A stretch of DNA of 12,948 nucleotides from Prolixibacteraceae bacterium. GTDB taxonomy: Bacteria > Bacteroidota > Bacteroidia > Bacteroidales > Prolixibacteraceae. Shown one piece after another: positions 12,859 to 12,948 of the stretch. The notes beneath the pieces are model-generated. The model had not been told where the DNA came from and ran no database searches. It saw only the letters and a program-made list of their open reading frames with translations. The stretch spans positions 1 to 12,948 of the forward strand of contig JALNYZ010000063.1 of NCBI GenBank assembly GCA_023229575.1, given 5' to 3'. How positions within the stretch are numbered: position 1 is the stretch's first letter; each line of letters begins with the position of its first letter. The translations under genes and the position numbers were made by a program.

Positions 12859-12948
12859 ATGGCTAAAGAAATTGCTGGATTTATCAAATTACAGATCAAG
12901 GGTGGTGCAGCAAATCCTTCACCTCCTGTAGGTCCCGCACTGGGATCG
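12859..12948 (+). CDS. rplK: 50S ribosomal protein uL11, 5' part only
   Basis: Only the first 30 codons are inside the window: MAKEIAGFIKLQIKGGAANP, then SPPVGPALGS. This is the standard L11 N-terminal domain start, with the conserved proline-rich PSPPVGPALG segment that contacts the GTPase-associated centre. The frame is open to the last base, so the gene is cut by the window edge, not broken. It follows nusG as expected. Confidence 0.97.
   Translation, partial: MAKEIAGFIKLQIKGGAANPSPPVGPALGS

Noticed and set aside
1..12948. CRISPR array or prophage structural genes
   Set aside because: No regularly spaced direct repeats and no capsid, tail, portal or terminase genes are visible. The Bro-N domain alone does not indicate a prophage.

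Overview
The window looks like a chromosomal piece of a Bacteroidota bacterium, probably Bacteroidales or Marinilabiliales. The evidence is the repeated Bacteroidota-type -7 promoter element TAnnTTTG in front of several genes, a lipoprotein-type TamA homologue (TamL), a 7TM-PAS histidine kinase, and the rpsU - xer - hpf - tRNA - tuf - secE - nusG - rplK gene order. The exact genus cannot be read from the sequence.

Layout. Bases 1 to about 4,480 are accessory DNA. They hold the 3' end (domains V and VI) of a group II intron, a GC-rich hairpin, and a HEPN/nucleotidyltransferase pair whose HEPN gene carries a one-base frameshift. A pair of REP-like palindromes in inverted orientation (BIME-like) follows, then a Bro-N/Fic fusion that keeps its catalytic motif and its C-terminal autoinhibitory motif, an orphan 7TM-PAS sensor kinase, and a decayed type II toxin-antitoxin module. 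From 4,482 on, the content is core: a TrmH/SpoU-family RNA methyltransferase on the minus strand, divergent from tamL, then a membrane-anchored helix-hairpin-helix protein. Bases 8,700-12,948 form the translation block: rpsU, a XerC/D-type recombinase, hpf, tRNA-Tyr(GTA), tRNA-Gly(TCC), tuf with a strong terminator, a tRNA-like relic, secE, nusG and the first 30 codons of rplK.

How it fits together. The right half supplies ribosome components and factors (bS21, HPF, EF-Tu, L11), two tRNAs, the NusG transcription factor and the SecE translocon subunit. TamL acts in outer-membrane biogenesis. The left third is a patch of mobile or addiction-type genes, two of them broken by single-base deletions, which suggests a decaying island beside conserved genes. 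The points most worth a second look are the Bro-N/Fic fusion, the frameshifted HEPN partner of an intact nucleotidyltransferase, the REP pair, and the tRNA-like relic where tRNA-Trp usually sits between tuf and secE. I did not find a clearly new multi-gene system.
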